Part shown: positions 29,179 to 39,546 of the stretch, piece by piece | Numbering within the stretch: the first letter of the stretch is position 1 | How the letters are laid out: every line of letters begins with the position of its first letter | Assembly (NCBI GenBank): GCA_958295885.1 | Contig: OY282380.1 | Span: forward strand, 992,001-1,056,000 | DNA: 64,000 bases | Source of the DNA: Arenicellales bacterium | GTDB taxonomy: Bacteria; Pseudomonadota; Gammaproteobacteria; Arenicellales; JAJDZL01 | Direction of reading: 5' to 3' | Notes under the pieces: generated by a model | Seen by the model: only the letters and a program-made list of their open reading frames with translations | What the model was told of the DNA's origin: nothing | The model's database searches: none | Program-made: the position numbers and the translations under genes

Positions 29179-30726
29179 CTAATAGGTTCCATTTTGAATG
29201 AAATCATTTACAGCCTGCTTCATCCTGGCGGCAACGTCGTCGTTGTATACTGGATTCCGGTTGATCTCAGCGATAATTTCAGCGAAATTGGAATTCAGGT
29301 AATCAAGCATTGCCTGTTCAAATCCAACGACTGCTGAAACTTCAACATCATCCAGAAATCCTTCATTCGCGGCGAGCAGCGAGAAAGCCATTTCGGCTAC
29401 AGAGAGCGGAGCGTACTGCGGCTGTTTCATCACTTCCATCACCCGCTGTCCCCGCTCGATCTGTTTTCGCGTCGCTTCGTCAAGATCCGAAGCAAACTGC
29501 GAAAATGCTGCCAATTCCCGATATTGAGCCAGAGCCAAGCGAATGCCGCCACCAAGTTTCTTGATGATCGCGGTCTGTGCCGCACCTCCTACTCGAGATA
29601 CCGACAGTCCTGCGTTGATCGCAGGACGGAAGTTGGCGTTAAACAGGTCACTTTCCAGGTAAATTTGGCCGTCCGTAATTGAAATCACGTTTGTAGGCAC
29701 AAATGCAGATACGTCGCCCGCCTGTGTTTCAATGATGGGCAGCGCCGTCAATGATCCGGTCTGACCCTTGACTTTCCCATCCGTGATGGATTCCACATAT
29801 TCTGCATTGATGCGGGATGCCCGTTCCAGCAGTCGAGAATGCAGGTAAAATACATCCCCCGGATATGCTTCCCGGCCCGGCGGCCGTCGCAGCAGCAGAG
29901 AAACCTGCCGATAAGCCCAAGCCTGTTTCGTCAGGTCGTCGAAGATGATCAGCGCGTCCTGTCCGGTATCGCGGAAATACTCACCCATCGTGCAGCCCGA
30001 ATAAGGAGCGATGTATTGCATGGCGGCGCTTTCGGACGCAGCAGCGGAAACTACGATGGTATGTTTCATTGCATCGTGCTCTTCGAGTTTTTGGACGACG
30101 TTCACAATGCTCGATACCTTTTGGCCGATGGCCACATAGATACACTTTATTTCCGTATCTTTTTGGTTGATGATGGTGTCGATCGCCAATGCAGTTTTTC
30201 CGGTTTGACGGTCGCCGATAATGAGTTCTCGCTGTCCTCGACCGATGGGCACCATCGAGTCGATTGACTTCAGTCCAGTCTGGACGGGTTCCGACACCGA
30301 CTGCCGGGTAATCACGCCGGGAGCGACCTTTTCAATCGGTGCGGCGCCGACGGATTCAATCGGGCCTTTCCCATCGATTGGACGACCCAGCGAATCGACG
30401 ACGCGCCCCAGCAGTCCAGGACCGATCGGCACCTCAAGAATTCGACCGGTGCACCGAACCGTATCACCTTCGGTGATGTGTTCATAGTCACCCAGGATGA
30501 CGGCGCCGACTGAATCGCGCTCTAAATTCAGGGCGAGTCCGAAAGTATCGCCCGGGAATTCCAGCATTTCTCCCTGCAGTGCGTCTGCAAGCCCATGAAT
30601 TCGGACGATTCCGTCCGTCAACAATACGACCGTTCCTTCACTGCTTGGGTGAGCTGTAGCGTCAAAATCCGCAATGCGGGCTTTAATCAGTTCACTAATT
30701 TCAGACGGATTTAATTGCATTGCCAT
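29179..30726 (-). CDS. atpA: ATP synthase alpha subunit
   Basis: A 515-residue non-catalytic F1 subunit. Motifs are [14 protein letters not shown] (Walker A near 170), [10 protein letters not shown], and [14 protein letters not shown] with the arginine finger later at V-S-R-V-G-G. A purine-rich GAGG site lies about ten bases before ATG 30726, favouring this start over the ATG two codons later. Confidence 0.97.
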   Translation of the reverse strand: MAMQLNPSEISELIKARIADFDATAHPSSEGTVVLLTDGIVRIHGLADALQGEMLEFPGDTFGLALNLERDSVGAVILGDYEHITEGDTVRCTGRILEVPIGPGLLGRVVDSLGRPIDGKGPIESVGAAPIEKVAPGVITRQSVSEPVQTGLKSIDSMVPIGRGQRELIIGDRQTGKTALAIDTIINQKDTEIKCIYVAIGQKVSSIVNVVQKLEEHDAMKHTIVVSAAASESAAMQYIAPYSGCTMGEYFRDTGQDALIIFDDLTKQAWAYRQVSLLLRRPPGREAYPGDVFYLHSRLLERASRINAEYVESITDGKVKGQTGSLTALPIIETQAGDVSAFVPTNVISITDGQIYLESDLFNANFRPAINAGLSVSRVGGAAQTAIIKKLGGGIRLALAQYRELAAFSQFASDLDEATRKQIERGQRVMEVMKQPQYAPLSVAEMAFSLLAANEGFLDDVEVSAVVGFEQAMLDYLNSNFAEIIAEINRNPVYNDDVAARMKQAVNDFIQNGTY

Positions 30727-30785
30727 TTGTTTTTTTCCTCTATTTCAGTACAGGGCAGTTAGGCATTGATAGAATCAAGACGGCT

Positions 30786-31322
30786 TCAGATTCCAAGTGA
30801 GCTCGACAATTTGGCAAGCTTTGCACGAACTGAACCGTCTACAACCCAGTCACCGGCGCGTATTACTGCACCACCGATTAAGTCTTGGTTTTCCCTGCAT
30901 GTCAATCGAACTTTGCGACCCAGCCGATTTTGCAGGGATTCGGTTAATTTTTCGATCTGACCTTCGTCCACAGCGTAAGCGGTCTGCAGTTCTGCTTCAA
31001 TAATTCCTTCTTCTTCGGCACGAAGTGATTCGTACTGTTCAGCGATCGAAGGCACAAGCTGCAATCGTCGATAGTGGCAGAGTATTCGAACCAGATTTGT
31101 GACTTGTTGATCAAGCGCTTCACCGCCGATTTCCAGTATGATGTCAATGATCTGATCCCGCGTAATCCGCGGGTTCTGAATCAAGCCATCCAAATCTGGA
31201 TTGCTGACAATTTGCGTCAAGGTTTCAAGGTGGCTCGACCACTCGTCATAGCGATTCGAATCTCTTGCGAGCTCGAATACCGCCTGTGCGTAGGGTCTTG
31301 CAATACCGGAAGAACTGCTCAC
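30786..31322 (-). CDS. atpH: ATP synthase delta subunit
   Basis: A 178-residue OSCP/delta protein. It starts with A-R-P-Y-A-Q-A-V-F-E-L-A and ends with the conserved D-L-I-G-G-A-V-I-R-A-G-D-W-V-V-D-G-S-V block. It ties the peripheral stalk to the top of F1. It follows atpF by 14 bp. Confidence 0.95.
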   Translation of the reverse strand: MSSSSGIARPYAQAVFELARDSNRYDEWSSHLETLTQIVSNPDLDGLIQNPRITRDQIIDIILEIGGEALDQQVTNLVRILCHYRRLQLVPSIAEQYESLRAEEEGIIEAELQTAYAVDEGQIEKLTESLQNRLGRKVRLTCRENQDLIGGAVIRAGDWVVDGSVRAKLAKLSSSLGI

Positions 31323-31336
31323 GTCTGCCTGCTCAC

Positions 31337-31807
31337 TTAAAGGCTTTGTGACAGTTCTTGGAGCATTCTCTCATGCGCTTTCTGATCCACTTCTTTGGAA
31401 AGTATCTGTGACGCACCCGCAACTGCCAGCTGCGCGACCTGCGCACGAAGCTGTTCTCTGGCGCGATTTACTTCCATTTCAATTTCACTTCGAGCTGCAG
31501 TCAGAATCCGCTCACCTTCGACCCGAGCCTCATCACTGGCGTGGGCGACAACTTCCGCACCGCGCTTTTCAGCTCGGGCAATTATGTCCTTGGCCTGCAG
31601 CTTAGCCCGTTCAACGAGCTGTGCTGCGTCTTCCTTCCCTCGTTCCCGTTCGCGCTGGCCTTCCTCTGCTGCGGCCAAACCATCTGCAATCGTCTTGCGC
31701 CGTTCATTGAGAGCGTTCGTGATCGGCGGCCAGATGAATTTCATGCAAAACCAGACAAAGATGATGAATGTGATCGTCTGTCCAATTAACGTTAGATTTA
31801 TGTTCAT
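31337..31807 (-). CDS. atpF: ATP synthase b subunit
   Basis: A 156-residue peripheral-stalk protein with one N-terminal membrane helix (I-G-Q-T-I-T-F-I-I-F-V-W-F-C-M-K-F-I-W-P) and a long charged coiled coil to the C terminus. The length is that of the enteric b subunit. Confidence 0.95.
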   Translation of the reverse strand: MNINLTLIGQTITFIIFVWFCMKFIWPPITNALNERRKTIADGLAAAEEGQRERERGKEDAAQLVERAKLQAKDIIARAEKRGAEVVAHASDEARVEGERILTAARSEIEMEVNRAREQLRAQVAQLAVAGASQILSKEVDQKAHERMLQELSQSL

Positions 31808-31863
31808 TGAAATGCGTTGCTTTAGTTGCTAGTCACTCTGGTTCAAAATTTTCCGGACTTTTG

Positions 31864-32094
31864 TCAAGCCACAGCGAACATAATGTAGAACGCAATGCCA
31901 ACGCCGATCATCGGCACGGCATCAACCAGTCCCATCATAATAAAGAACTGCACGCGAAGCATTGGCAGTAGTTCCGGCTGGCGTGCAATCGCTTCGATAA
32001 ATCGAGCTGCAAGAATTCCAATCCCAACCGCTGCTCCGACTGCACCCATGCCGAGTAATACGGCACCGGCAATAAAATACAATGCTGCTTCCAT
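31864..32094 (-). CDS. atpE: ATP synthase c subunit
   Basis: A 76-residue hairpin of two membrane helices. The glycine-rich first helix ([12 protein letters not shown]) is followed by the polar loop A-R-Q-P-E. The ion-carrying Asp58 lies in [10 protein letters not shown]. An Asp instead of Glu, with no sodium-type Q/E/S set, indicates proton coupling. Its close match to enteric AtpE is a main reason for calling this a gammaproteobacterium. Confidence 0.96.
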   Translation of the reverse strand: MEAALYFIAGAVLLGMGAVGAAVGIGILAARFIEAIARQPELLPMLRVQFFIMMGLVDAVPMIGVGIAFYIMFAVA

Positions 32095-32138
32095 AATGTA
32101 ATCTCCGATCTAGCAAATCATTGTTTTGAAATACGATA

Positions 32139-33005
<867 letters not shown>

Positions 33006-33416
33006 TTACTGAAGCTTCAAGCCTGCTTCAATCCACCCAATCAACAGTGCGGCCGTGAATACGGAGAACATTGCGACTGGGTCAATTGGCTGAATCAGCC
33101 AGAACATCGCTGCAAATACCGCTCCGGTCAAGGCAAATTTCACCATTTCCGCACGCAGCATGATACCGAACACGTTCGGGTCATAACGATGAATTCTACG
33201 ATGAATGCCAAACACGCGCCATACTGAATAGGCATTGGGGATGATGCAGGCGACACCTCCGAGAACTGCAGAATAAAAAGCAGCAAACCCCATAAAAGAA
33301 AACAGGACCGCACCCACTCCCGTTACGAGGGCCTGGGTTACGAGAATTCGTCCCATCCCCGAATGAAAGGGTAAATTAAAACGCGGCATTCGCGCGTTTC
33401 GAATCAATTCAGTCAA
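33006..33416 (-). CDS. atpI: ATP synthase protein I
   Basis: A 136-residue protein with four hydrophobic segments, in the usual place at the head of the atp operon nine bases before atpB. AtpI helps c-ring assembly. The C-terminal helix ends W-I-E-A-G-L-K-L. The segment upstream (33417-33599) probably holds the operon promoter: on the minus strand an AT-rich TATATTAT lies near 33500, but the -35 is weak. Confidence 0.85.
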   Translation of the reverse strand: MTELIRNARMPRFNLPFHSGMGRILVTQALVTGVGAVLFSFMGFAAFYSAVLGGVACIIPNAYSVWRVFGIHRRIHRYDPNVFGIMLRAEMVKFALTGAVFAAMFWLIQPIDPVAMFSVFTAALLIGWIEAGLKLQ

Positions 33417-33599
33417 AAAAGTCCTTCGTATGTTGAGATTCAGTGAGAGGTGACGTCAATACGCGATCAGGTCACTCGTAGGATTTTCTCGCGATAATAT
33501 AACAACATTTTCCAGTCAGGCGCAGCAAAAATTACAAAAATTCAATTCCGACTAAAGATTTACCTCTCCAAACAGGAGGAGAAACCAGATGAAAAAGGA

Positions 33600-34637
33600 T
33601 CATTTTAGACTAGGTCCCAATGCCATGAGTTCCCCGGCGGCCTCTATGGGTGAAAGCCCTTCAAACAGGATGCGATAGACCCGCTCTGTGATGGGCATGA
33701 ACACATCCAGTTTGTTGCCGATGTCGAATGCTTCGCGAGTTGACTGCATGCCCTCAACTTCCTGACCGATCTCCTTTAGAACCTGATCGAGCGGTTTTCC
33801 CTGTCCCAATCCCAGTCCAAGTCTGCGATTGCGCGATAAATCTCCTGAACAGGTCAAAACCAAATCGCCCATCCCAGACAAACCCATCATCGTTTCAGAT
33901 TTGCCTCCCAGAGCGATGTTCAGTCGATTGATTTCGGCATGTCCTCTTGCAATCATCAAGCATCGAGCATTAATTCCGAATCCGAGTCCATCTGAAATTC
34001 CGGCAGCGATGGCAATTACATTCTTGGTGGCTCCCCCGACCTGCACGCCGACCAAGTCTGACGTGGTATATACAAGTATTCTTTCGCTTCGAAAAAGATC
34101 TGCTATTGACTCGACGCGATCTTCGGACGCAGAAGCCAGATCAGTTCCGGCGGGCAGTCCACACACGATTTCGTAGGCAAAGGTCGGGCCGGAAAGAACG
34201 GCGTAAACAGCTGAATCCCCAAGCACTCGATCTGCTACATCACTTAGCAGGCCACCCGTCTTTGGATCAAATCCCTTCGTCCCCCAAACCACGACCGGCA
34301 TTTCAGCTGCATTCATCAGGTTCAGATTCGAGGCCACGCTTCGCAAAGCAACTTCAAAAACGCGGCTGGGAACTGAAATTGCGACAGCTGAACATGCCTG
34401 CATCGCAGATTCAAGCGTGTGGAAACCGCGCAGATTCGTCGGCAGCTTACAATCCGGAAGGTAACGGCTGTTGCAGTAATTTTCGTTAATGTCATCGATT
34501 ACGGTCAGGTCAATGTCCCAGATCCGCACATCATGGCCGTTGCCAGCAAGCCATGTTCCGATCGCGGTTCCCCAAGAACCAGCACCTACGACGGCGATTG
34601 ACTTTAATTTTTTTCTAGTGATACGGACACCCCCCAT
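33600..34637 (-). CDS. gpsA: Glycerol-3-phosphate dehydrogenase [NAD(P)+]
   Basis: A 345-residue enzyme. The N-terminal Rossmann motif is V-V-G-A-G-S-W-G-T-A-I-G. The substrate-binding domain has V-W-G-T-K-G-F, V-G-G-A-T-K-N-V-I-A-I-A-A-G with the catalytic lysine, and G-L-S-G-M-G-D-L-V-L-T-C with R-N-R-R-L-G. It reduces dihydroxyacetone phosphate to sn-glycerol-3-phosphate for phospholipid synthesis. It lies 183 bp upstream of the atp operon on the same strand. Confidence 0.96.
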   Translation of the reverse strand: MGGVRITRKKLKSIAVVGAGSWGTAIGTWLAGNGHDVRIWDIDLTVIDDINENYCNSRYLPDCKLPTNLRGFHTLESAMQACSAVAISVPSRVFEVALRSVASNLNLMNAAEMPVVVWGTKGFDPKTGGLLSDVADRVLGDSAVYAVLSGPTFAYEIVCGLPAGTDLASASEDRVESIADLFRSERILVYTTSDLVGVQVGGATKNVIAIAAGISDGLGFGINARCLMIARGHAEINRLNIALGGKSETMMGLSGMGDLVLTCSGDLSRNRRLGLGLGQGKPLDQVLKEIGQEVEGMQSTREAFDIGNKLDVFMPITERVYRILFEGLSPIEAAGELMALGPSLK

Positions 34638-34706
34638 CTTTCACACAACTGCGGGAAACAATAAATTCCCAAAACGTCCCTATTATATCGAAAGGGAGCT
34701 CTGAAC

Positions 34707-34871
34707 ATGACGCGCACAGAGAACCGAAAATCAAATATTTCCTTGCTGGATCAACATGAATCGATGTCGCCGAATCCGATTCGAATGCCACTACCCGTTT
34801 CCAGGAGTTATGCAGTCGATCCTAAATTCAGGTCTGCTGTTATCTGGCCGGTAAATCGAAACCCCGCCTGA
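34707..34871 (+). CDS. Small hypothetical protein (54 residues)
   Basis: A short frame divergent from gpsA with a GGGAGC ribosome-site-like sequence nine bases before ATG 34707. It encodes a basic, proline-rich peptide with P-N-P-I-R-M-P-L-P-V-S-R-S-Y near the middle and V-I-W-P near the end. No membrane helix or known domain is seen. Its TGA stop lies inside the left arm of a strong terminator hairpin, so a transcript here would end exactly at this gene. Function unknown; it could instead be a leader or small RNA with a chance frame. Confidence 0.45.
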   Translation: MTRTENRKSNISLLDQHESMSPNPIRMPLPVSRSYAVDPKFRSAVIWPVNRNPA

Positions 34872-34903
34872 AGCCATGGCAGCTTCAGGCGGGACTTGTT
34901 TTT
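34863..34903 (+). terminator. Rho-independent terminator
   Basis: A perfect 12-bp stem (CCCGCCTGAAGC at 34863-34874 pairing with GCTTCAGGCGGG at 34882-34893) with a 7-base loop is followed by CTTGTTTTT. It ends the short plus-strand transcript and faces the convergent amt-associated gene. Confidence 0.85.
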
Positions 34904-34972
34904 GAGTGGAGATACTCGCTGGATCTCGCGTGTCACCCCGAGTATCTGTCTATTGACGGATTATTGACCGTC

Positions 34973-35158
34973 TTACGAACTGAAATGGTCTTCTTCTTCC
35001 TTCAGCCTGGCAGATTCACTTTTTATTTGAGTGATGTGCCAGGCGATCCAGAAAGCGACCCCAATCAGGACCAGAAGAAATTCTGTTCCTACAAATGGAT
35101 AGATTGGACCAATGTCAGCAATGGTGCCAGCCCAGTCTGTAAATGAACCTGTTGTCAT
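34973..35158 (-). CDS. Small single-pass membrane protein downstream of amt
   Basis: A 61-residue protein with one clear membrane helix (F-L-L-V-L-I-G-V-A-F-W-I-A-W) followed by a charged tail (K-S-E-S-A-R-L-K-E-E-E-D). It starts 23 bp after the ammonium transporter ends and is read in the same direction, so it is very probably cotranscribed. It is not recognised as a named family. Position suggests an accessory subunit of the transporter, but that is inference. Confidence 0.6.
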   Translation of the reverse strand: MTTGSFTDWAGTIADIGPIYPFVGTEFLLVLIGVAFWIAWHITQIKSESARLKEEEDHFSS

Positions 35159-35181
35159 CTATATTTTCCTCCAAATTTAAA

Positions 35182-36543
35182 TTAACCACCGCGGGCCGCT
35201 TCGGCTTCGGCCTGTTCGATCGCCTGCGCTTCGGCTTCCCATGATTCTCTGGTCGCCGTATCGAGCCCCGCGATTTCAACTGCCGGTGGGATTCGAAGCA
35301 GACCTAGTGAATTGAGTATCTTGGCTATCACGTAGCCGGGGAGCAGCCCCAGCACGCCAAACATGATGACCGCGCCAATGAAATTTCCTATTGGATTGAT
35401 CGTCGCAAAACTTGTGTCTGGCGAGGACGGATAACCCCATAACATAAAACCGCAAACGACAACGCCATAGAATCCGGCGTATCCGTGTACGGCAACCGCA
35501 CCGACTGCATCATCAATCTTGAATCGTCGTTCAACGTAGTAGTGCAGTTTGTACATCACGACCACACCGATGATTGCGATGATCATGGCCTGTATCGGAT
35601 GATACAGATCATTGCCCGCCGAGGCGGCAATCACTCCAGCAAGACCGGATGAATAAGTCCAGAACGCATCACCTTTAGAAACCCAATATCCAGCCAGCAG
35701 ACCACCGGACAGTGACATCAGGAAGTTGAACGTAATTGCGCTCAAAGTTGTGGGACCTAGATAGATGTTGGTTGCGGAGAAAAATTCGCCGTCCCCTGCC
35801 TGAACATCCCAAATGGGAATGTTGCATGCAACGTAAAAACCCCAAAAGCCCGTATAAATCAGAAACAGTCCGATCGTAACCAGCCAAGGATTTCTCGGGT
35901 TGATGTTGCGCGGGGTGCCATCTGCTGCGAATTTCCCGATTCTAGGACCTAGCACGATGAGAATTCCCAGTGCAAAACCGCCAGCAATTCCATGAATTAC
36001 GCCTGACGCGTATGCATCGTGGTATCCAAGCAGCTGAACCATCCAGCCTTCGGCATGCCAACCCCAAGCAGCGTCAATGATCCAGAACACTGAACCGATG
36101 GCGACTGCAAGAATCCAAAATCCACCGGACTGGATTCGTTCGATGACTGAACCAGACACAATCGATGCTGCCGTCCACGAGAACAACAGGAACGCCGCCC
36201 AGAATACACCATTGATTCGTTCCCATCCGTCAGCGCCGGCGCCCATGTGTGCGCCCATGAGCTGACTCCATGGCTCAGCGTGAGGCGATTCGACAATGCC
36301 GCCAACGATGCCTGGGCCATATGGAAAGGCGAAATAGATCCACCAACCAAAGAAGAAAAATGTGATTGTTACCAGTGGAATCAACATTGTGTTCTTCATC
36401 AGAGTATGAACGTGATTCTTACGGCGTGAAACACCGACCTCATACAGACAGAACCCAATGTGAATTAAGAACATGATAACAACTGTAAGCCAATAATAGA
36501 ACTCGGTAAAAATTACAACGAGTGCGGATAATTGGTCATCCAT
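35182..36543 (-). CDS. amt: Ammonium transporter
   Basis: A 453-residue Amt/Mep/Rh-family channel with about 11 membrane helices. It has R-R-K-N-H-V-H-T-L-M-K-N early, then F-W-I-I-D-A-A-W-G-W-H, S-G-V-I-H-G-I-A-G-G-F-A-L with one pore histidine, and D-D-A-V-G-A-V-A-V-H-G-Y-A-G with the second. The C-terminal tail carries an alanine/glutamate-rich stretch after residue 430. A strong AGGAGGT ribosome site precedes ATG 36543. No glnK gene adjoins it. Confidence 0.93.
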   Translation of the reverse strand: MDDQLSALVVIFTEFYYWLTVVIMFLIHIGFCLYEVGVSRRKNHVHTLMKNTMLIPLVTITFFFFGWWIYFAFPYGPGIVGGIVESPHAEPWSQLMGAHMGAGADGWERINGVFWAAFLLFSWTAASIVSGSVIERIQSGGFWILAVAIGSVFWIIDAAWGWHAEGWMVQLLGYHDAYASGVIHGIAGGFALGILIVLGPRIGKFAADGTPRNINPRNPWLVTIGLFLIYTGFWGFYVACNIPIWDVQAGDGEFFSATNIYLGPTTLSAITFNFLMSLSGGLLAGYWVSKGDAFWTYSSGLAGVIAASAGNDLYHPIQAMIIAIIGVVVMYKLHYYVERRFKIDDAVGAVAVHGYAGFYGVVVCGFMLWGYPSSPDTSFATINPIGNFIGAVIMFGVLGLLPGYVIAKILNSLGLLRIPPAVEIAGLDTATRESWEAEAQAIEQAEAEAARGG

Positions 36544-36849
36544 GCTCTACCTCCTAATAGCATTTCGAAACCTAACGAAAATTAAGTTTCGGTTTATTAT
36601 TGAATGAAGAAATAATTTTCTACTATTTGAACAATTATTTGACTTGAGTAAAAAATTAATTCACTTTGCTATGAATTACAGTATACAGCAAATAGCATCA
36701 TTCTCTTGACATATGCAGCCTGAAACGGCTCCTTAATCCTGTGATATCACAAGGCGAAACAGTCGATTCAAATTGCAGCACGAGTGTACGACGGATGCAA
36801 TATTCGTCTGTGGCTGCGAACCGGGTTCGCACTTCGCAGTGACGAACTG
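36544..36849. other. amt upstream region, AT-rich
   Basis: About 300 bp with no gene. On the minus strand it must contain the amt promoter. A sigma-54 site (GG-N10-GC) was looked for and not found convincingly. Next to the ABC ATPase end, CTGCGAA near 36812 and TTCGCAG near 36832 could form a hairpin ending that transcript. Confidence 0.4.
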
Positions 36850-38475
36850 CTAGGTTCCTTCGTCCAGATCGACTGCGGCTCGAATCAGTTTTTGAGTATA
36901 AACCTGTCTTGGATTCTGAAAAATCTGCTGCGTCTTTCCCTGCTCAACGACTTTCCCATCGCGCAGAACGATGATGTAACTGGCCATTGCGCGCACGACC
37001 GCAAGATCATGACTGATGAACAGAAACGCGAGCGTATGGTCGCGCTGCAGATTGCGCAGGAGCTCGATAATCTGTGCCTGAACGGAACGGTCCAGCGCAG
37101 AAGTGGGTTCATCCAAAACAATGAATTTAGGTTTCAGAATGATCGCTCGCGCAATCGCAATTCTCTGGCGCTGACCACCGGAAAATTCATGTGGATAGCG
37201 ATGCCGAGTCTCAGGGTCCAGCTCAACTTCCTGCAGCACGCTGATGACTCTGGATTCTCGCTCTGCTCTTGACATCTTGGGGAAATGCACGCGCAGTCCT
37301 TCCGCAATGATTTCAGCAATCGTCATGCGAGGACTCAAACTGCCAAAGGGGTCTTGGAACACAATCTGCATCGACCTGCGCAAGCTGCGCAGTTCTTTCG
37401 ATTTTCGTCCGTGAATCTCATCACCCTGAAACCGTATGGTTCCGCGACTGCTGATCAGTCGCAGCAAGGCCAGGGCAAGAGAGGTTTTTCCCGAGCCAGA
37501 TTCCCCAACTACGCCCACAGTTTCACCTTCGCGGACAATAAAGTTAACGTCATCGACAGCTTTGATGTGGTCGACCGTTCTGCGCAGCACTCCCTTGCGA
37601 ACAGGATACCAAACGCGCAGCGATTCCGAATCCAGCACTACCGATGCATTGGGAATCGCTTGTCCCGCGCTTCCAGACGGTTCAGCGTCCAACAGCATTT
37701 TCGTATAGCGATGCTGCGGCTGGTTGAAGATTTGTGAATTCGTCCCGCTCTCCACGAATCGCCCCTGATGCATCACATAAATCCGTTCTGCCATTTTGCG
37801 AACGATGTTCAGATCATGTGTGATCAGCAGCAAAGACATTCCGAGCTGCTGCTGCAACTCTCGCAGCAAGGCTAAAATCTGTGCCTGAATGGTGACATCC
37901 AGTGCGGTAGTCGGTTCATCTGCGATCAGCAGCCCAGGATTGTTTGCCAGTGCCATCGCAATCATCACTCTTTGCCTTTGACCACCCGAAAGCTGATGTG
38001 GATACGAGTTCATCCTTGCTTTCGCATTTTTGATTCGCACCAGCTCAAGGAGTTCCAGCGAACGATCTCGAGCGTCCGCTTTACGCATGCCTTGATGAAT
38101 GATCATCGCTTCACCAATCTGTCGAGAAATCGTGTGCAGTGGATTTAACGACGTCTGCGGCTCCTGAAAGATCATGCTGATTCGACCGCCGCGATAATCT
38201 TTCAATGTGCCAGAAGGGGCTCCGACCAGTTCCTGTCCATCATAAACGATGCTGCCACTCGGGTGAAAAGCAGCCGGATAGGGCAATAGCTGCAGGATTG
38301 AAAGTGCGGTTACAGATTTTCCGGAGCCGCTCTCACCAACGATTGCAACAGTTTCACCTGCATGAATATGGAATGAGATGTTTCGAACTGCGTCATTCTG
38401 TTCAGCAACGGAACGAAATGACACCGACAGTTCTTTGACCTGAAGCAGAGGATTTTTTGAGCTGGCGGTGTTCAT
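36850..38475 (-). CDS. yejF: Peptide ABC transporter ATPase with two nucleotide-binding domains (YejF-like)
   Basis: A 541-residue protein with two fused ATPase modules. The first has G-E-S-G-S-G-K-S, L-S-G-G-Q-R-Q-R-V and L-L-I-A-D-E-P-T-T-A-L-D; the second has G-E-S-G-S-G-K-T, F-S-G-G-Q-R-Q-R-I and F-I-V-L-D-E-P-T-S-A-L-D. The start is ATG 38475, overlapping the permease stop as ATGA; an earlier ATG would add 35 unrelated residues. The order binding protein, permease, permease, double ATPase matches YejABEF. Confidence 0.9.
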   Translation of the reverse strand: MNTASSKNPLLQVKELSVSFRSVAEQNDAVRNISFHIHAGETVAIVGESGSGKSVTALSILQLLPYPAAFHPSGSIVYDGQELVGAPSGTLKDYRGGRISMIFQEPQTSLNPLHTISRQIGEAMIIHQGMRKADARDRSLELLELVRIKNAKARMNSYPHQLSGGQRQRVMIAMALANNPGLLIADEPTTALDVTIQAQILALLRELQQQLGMSLLLITHDLNIVRKMAERIYVMHQGRFVESGTNSQIFNQPQHRYTKMLLDAEPSGSAGQAIPNASVVLDSESLRVWYPVRKGVLRRTVDHIKAVDDVNFIVREGETVGVVGESGSGKTSLALALLRLISSRGTIRFQGDEIHGRKSKELRSLRRSMQIVFQDPFGSLSPRMTIAEIIAEGLRVHFPKMSRAERESRVISVLQEVELDPETRHRYPHEFSGGQRQRIAIARAIILKPKFIVLDEPTSALDRSVQAQIIELLRNLQRDHTLAFLFISHDLAVVRAMASYIIVLRDGKVVEQGKTQQIFQNPRQVYTQKLIRAAVDLDEGT

Positions 38476-39545
38476 ACGTTCGTTTTGCGAGGGTCGAATG
38501 CATCGCGGACCGCTTCGCCGATGAACATCAGCAAACTGAGCATAATCAGAATGACAAAGAATCCTGTCAATCCCAACCAAGGCGCCTGGATGTTTGCTTT
38601 CCCTTGGGCCAGAAGTTCGCCCAGCGAAGCGGAACCTGGTGGAAGTCCAATTCCCAGAAAATCCAAGGAGGTAAGAATCGTGACTGACCCTGCGAGAGTA
38701 AACGGCATAAATGTCATTGTGGCAACCATGGCGTTCGGCAATACGTGCTTAAACATAATTCTTGTATTTTTAGCTCCAAGCGCGCGGGCAGCCCGCACAT
38801 AATCAAAATTCCGCGCTCGCAGAAATTCAGCTCGAACCACTCCAACGAATCCCATCCACGAAAACATCAGCAGCAGTCCGAGCAGCCACCAAAAGTTCGG
38901 TTCTACGACACTTGCAAGTATGATCAGAAGATATAAAGTCGGCAGCCCCGACCAAACTTCGATGAATCGCTGAAACAAAAGGTCCAGCCAACCACCATAA
39001 TAACCTTGAAGAGCGCCGGCTACGACCCCAACAATCGCGCTGATGACGGTTAGTGTGAATCCGAAGAGAACCGAAATTCGGAATCCATAGAGCAGTCGAG
39101 CAACCACATCCCGCGCTTTGTCATCCGTTCCCAACCAATGATTTTCCAGTTCGGGTGGAGAAGGCGCAGGCGTAGGCAGATTCCAGACGACGGTCTGATG
39201 GTTGAATCGAACCAGCGGCCAAATCATCCAGCCGTGATCGTGAATGAGCGCTTCGACGTACGGATCGCTGTAGTCAGCTTCTGTTTCAAATTCACCTCCA
39301 AACATCGTTTCAGGGTAACTCTCTAAGATTGGAAAATAGTAATCGCCCTGATAAGCGACTACAAGCGGTTTGTCATTGGCGATGAACTCCGACATGAGCG
39401 TGACGAGAAACAGCACGATGAAAATCCACATTGACCAGTATCCACGCCGATGCGCGCGAAAGCTGTCGAGCCTTCGCCGAGTCAACGGAGTGATTTCCAT
39501 CCCCAAGAATCGAGGCTGATGATGTTCGGTTCGATCTGTAGTCAT
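38472..39545 (-). CDS. yejE: Peptide ABC transporter permease (YejE-like)
   Basis: A 357-residue permease starting at ATG 39545, two bases after the yejB stop. It has an N-terminal cytoplasmic segment, one membrane helix, a long periplasmic region (residues about 55-150, with the L-G-T-D-D-K-A-R-D-V motif at its end), and five more helices. The permease loop is A-A-R-A-L-G-A-K-N-T-R, and it ends D-A-F-D-P-R-K-T. The long loop is characteristic of YejE. Confidence 0.9.
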   Translation of the reverse strand: MTTDRTEHHQPRFLGMEITPLTRRRLDSFRAHRRGYWSMWIFIVLFLVTLMSEFIANDKPLVVAYQGDYYFPILESYPETMFGGEFETEADYSDPYVEALIHDHGWMIWPLVRFNHQTVVWNLPTPAPSPPELENHWLGTDDKARDVVARLLYGFRISVLFGFTLTVISAIVGVVAGALQGYYGGWLDLLFQRFIEVWSGLPTLYLLIILASVVEPNFWWLLGLLLMFSWMGFVGVVRAEFLRARNFDYVRAARALGAKNTRIMFKHVLPNAMVATMTFMPFTLAGSVTILTSLDFLGIGLPPGSASLGELLAQGKANIQAPWLGLTGFFVILIMLSLLMFIGEAVRDAFDPRKTNV

Positions 39546-39546
39546 A

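Noticed and set aside
36600..36780. Sigma-54 promoter for amt
   Set aside because: Candidate GC/TTGCT pairs on the minus strand have the wrong spacing for GG-N10-GC.
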